6,552 nt of DNA from an uncultured Paracoccaceae bacterium (GTDB taxonomy: Bacteria > Pseudomonadota > Alphaproteobacteria > Rhodobacterales > Rhodobacteraceae), in NCBI GenBank assembly GCA_937927885.1, contig CALEZJ010000504.1:1-6552 (forward strand), given 5' to 3'. Each line of letters opens with the position of its first letter. Position 1 is the stretch's first letter. The translations under genes and the position numbers were made by a program. The notes below the pieces were generated by a model. The model was not told where the DNA came from and made no database searches. It saw nothing but the letters and a program-made list of their open reading frames with translations. Shown here in pieces: positions 5,487-6,552 of this stretch.

Positions 5487-5536
5487 AGTCCAACAGGGAG
5501 GAGCGTGTCATAACCCCGACACGCAGGGGAGGAGGG
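5460..5536 (-). ncRNA. Candidate small RNA or regulatory 3' UTR with two CCUCC motifs (module copy B)
   Basis: On the minus strand, starting about 57 nt after the response-regulator stop: CCCUCCUCCCC (5526-5536), a 7-bp hairpin GCGUGUC/GACACGC with loop GGGGUUAU (5503-5524), CUCCUCCC (5496-5503), UGUUGGACU, then an 8-bp terminator hairpin and U6. The two anti-Shine-Dalgarno-like motifs flank the hairpin and should be single stranded. A further small hairpin GGUGG/CCACC (5539-5559) precedes the unit and may be part of it. No good promoter is visible directly upstream, so release by RNase processing from the response-regulator mRNA is more likely than independent transcription. It resembles CcsR/cuckoo-type RNAs in motif but not exactly in architecture. 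Confidence 0.45.
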
Positions 5537-5592
5537 ACGGTGGAGTCAAGCTTGCCACCGATTCGTTTACCAGGAGTGAATCGCCCGGCGCC

Positions 5593-6279
5593 TTACGGCA
5601 CCAGCCGATAGCCCCCCGGTTCCGTCACCAGCAGGCGCGCGTTGGACGGGTCTTTCTCGATCTTCTGGCGCAGCCGGTAGATGTGGGTTTCCAGCGTATG
5701 CGTGGTCACCCCGGCGTTATAGCCCCAGACCTCATGCAGCAGCACATCGCGCGGCGCCAGACCTTCGGGCGCGCGGTAGAGGAATTTCAGGATGTTGGTC
5801 TCTTTCTCGGTCAGGCGCACCTTGCGGTCCTTTGGATCGACCAGCATCTTTTGCGCGGGCTTGAACTGGTAGTCGCCCAACTGGAACACCGCGTTTTCCG
5901 ATTGCTCGTGCTGGCGCAACTGCGCACGGATGCGCGCCAGCAGCACCGGGAACTTGAAGGGCTTGGTCACATAATCATTGGCGCCCGAATCGAGGCCCAG
6001 GATCATGTCGGCGTCGGTGTTCTGGCCGGTCAGCATGATGATCGGGCTTTTTACCCCGGCCTTGCGCATCCGCTTGCACAATTCGCGCCCGTCGGTGTCC
6101 GGCAGGCCCACGTCCAGAATCAGCAGGTCGAACTGCTCCTCGCGCACGCGCTCCATGGCGCTGGCGCCGTCGCCCGCCTCGAAGGCGTCGAAGTCCTCGG
6201 TGGCGACCAGTTGTTCGGCCAGCGCCTCGCGCAGGTCGTCATCGTCATCAACCAGCAGGATCTTGTTCAGCTTCGACAT
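5593..6279 (-). CDS. OmpR/PhoB-family response regulator, CenR-like
   Basis: 228 residues: receiver domain about 5-120 and winged-helix DNA-binding domain about 130-227. The receiver has the acidic pocket D11/D12, phospho-acceptor D56 in LILDVGLPD, T84 in MLTG and K106 in YVTKPF, so it should be phosphorylatable. The output domain has RLTEKETNILKFL (155-167) and the recognition part THTLETHIYRLRQKIE (193-208). The LREALAEQL start and KFPVLLARIRAQLRQHE link resemble CenR, the envelope regulator of alphaproteobacteria, from memory; another OmpR-type orphan is possible. No histidine kinase is adjacent, as is usual for CenR. The ATG at 6279 has GAGGA 7 nt upstream. The gene ends in a strong terminator with sRNA-like 3' UTR, and an 11-bp tandem repeat lies in its leader. 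Confidence 0.93.
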   Translation of the reverse strand: MSKLNKILLVDDDDDLREALAEQLVATEDFDAFEAGDGASAMERVREEQFDLLILDVGLPDTDGRELCKRMRKAGVKSPIIMLTGQNTDADMILGLDSGANDYVTKPFKFPVLLARIRAQLRQHEQSENAVFQLGDYQFKPAQKMLVDPKDRKVRLTEKETNILKFLYRAPEGLAPRDVLLHEVWGYNAGVTTHTLETHIYRLRQKIEKDPSNARLLVTEPGGYRLVP

Positions 6280-6295
6280 CGGCTCATCCTCGCGT

Positions 6296-6317
6296 TCACG
6301 GCCCGGTCACGGCCCTG
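6296..6317. repeat. 11-bp tandem direct repeat in the response-regulator leader
   Basis: TCACGGCCCGG followed directly by TCACGGCCCTG, 10 of 11 identical, 17-38 bp upstream of the response-regulator start. OmpR-type dimers bind direct repeats with 10-11 bp periodicity, so this is a candidate autoregulatory site; it may also be chance in GC-rich DNA. Confidence 0.4.
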
Positions 6318-6398
6318 TGCGTACAAAGGTGTCGGTTGCAGCCCCCGGGTTCAAGGCAATGCGCCCAAACTCACGCGGACGTGTCGGAGAACCGCGCC

Positions 6399-6470
6399 AT
6401 GTTTCAATTTCCGCCGTGGCACCTTACAAGCGGGGCCGAAATGTTTCAGCATCGCGGCCCATGGACCTGA
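6399..6470 (+). CDS. Possible 23-codon leader ORF overlapping the ribA start
   Basis: ATG at 6399 with a GGAGA ribosome-site-like sequence 8 nt upstream opens a 23-codon frame that closes with TGA at 6468-6470, 10 bases into the ribA reading frame. The start MFQFPPW and internal EMFQHRGPW share an MFQ-x3/4-PW pattern, from two ATGTTTCA repeats (6399, 6441). The ribA ATG has no recognisable ribosome site of its own, so coupling to this short frame is conceivable. Very short; no homology is recognised. Confidence 0.2.
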   Translation: MFQFPPWHLTSGAEMFQHRGPWT

Positions 6471-6552
6471 TCCCCTCGCCCCTCGAACGCCTCAACCGTG
6501 CCCGCGCCGACCTGCGCATGGGGCTGCCGGTGGCGCTGGCCGATGCCGCAGG
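6461..6552 (+). CDS. ribA: Probable GTP cyclohydrolase II (ribA), N-terminal 30 codons
   Basis: Only the first 30 codons and two bases are in the window. The segment LERLNRARADLRMGLPVAL (8-26) resembles the extended N-terminus of rhodobacterial RibA proteins, which convert GTP to the pyrimidine precursor of riboflavin. The assignment is from memory of that N-terminal motif; the zinc-binding cysteines and catalytic residues lie outside. No in-frame upstream start or clear ribosome site is visible for the ATG at 6461. Divergent from the response-regulator gene across 181 bp; no convincing promoter was found there. Confidence 0.55.
   Translation, partial: MDLIPSPLERLNRARADLRMGLPVALADAA

Larger units (their letters stand above)
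5390..5501 (-). repeat. Direct repeat of the sRNA linker module (two 15-nt copies)
   Basis: AGTCCAACAGGGAGG (plus strand) occurs identically at 5390-5404 and 5487-5501, 97 bp apart. On the minus strand each copy reads CCTCCCTGTTGGACT and is followed directly by a GC-rich hairpin and T6. The hairpin sequences differ while the linker is identical, so the linker is what is conserved. Confidence 0.85.

Noticed and set aside
5546..5551. TTGACT on the minus strand as -35 of an independent promoter for module B
   Set aside because: No -10-like hexamer at 16-18 nt; the region downstream is C-rich.

Overview
The window is GC-rich DNA, and its gene content and protein sequences fit a Rhodobacterales alphaproteobacterium (Rhodobacter/Paracoccus-like). 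This is inferred from protein character only: a CnoX thioredoxin with an intact CXXC, the LON-domain/Trm112 pair, a CenR-like response regulator, and an FnrL-type box. Nothing indicates a mobile element, prophage, CRISPR array, tRNA or rRNA.

Left part (1-2320) looks like a small catabolic module. It holds the N-terminal part of a class III pyruvate-dependent omega-aminotransferase (minus, runs off the left edge), a GntR/FCD regulator (minus), and a divergently read P1-family (DmpA/BapA/NylC-type) N-terminal-nucleophile hydrolase (plus). A 14-bp AT-rich palindrome in front of the aminotransferase recurs with 12 of 14 bases in the gap between the regulator and the hydrolase, which suggests one regulator controls both sides. 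The aminotransferase promoter also has a LacI-type palindrome between its -35 and -10.

Middle part (2308-5282) is a housekeeping block on the minus strand, transcribed right to left: exodeoxyribonuclease III, then a CnoX-like thioredoxin/TPR chaperone, a LON-substrate-binding-domain protein, a Trm112-family protein and a small lipoprotein. The last three overlap by 4 bp each. The lipoprotein overlaps the convergent hydrolase gene by 13 bp.

The 310-bp gap between xthA and the response regulator (5283-5592) is the most interesting stretch. Read on the minus strand it contains two tandem copies of a module: a CCUCC (anti-Shine-Dalgarno-like) motif, a fixed UGUUGGACU linker, a GC-rich hairpin and a U6 tract. 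The copy next to the response regulator has a second CCUCCUCCC-type motif and an extra hairpin. The other copy lies downstream of an FNR box at the distance expected of a class II FNR-activated promoter. I interpret these as two small RNAs, one possibly 3'-UTR derived and one possibly oxygen regulated.

Right part (5593-6552) has an OmpR-family response regulator (CenR-like, minus) divergent from the first 30 codons of a probable ribA (plus). Their 181-bp shared gap holds an 11-bp tandem repeat in the regulator's leader and a 23-codon short ORF overlapping the ribA start.
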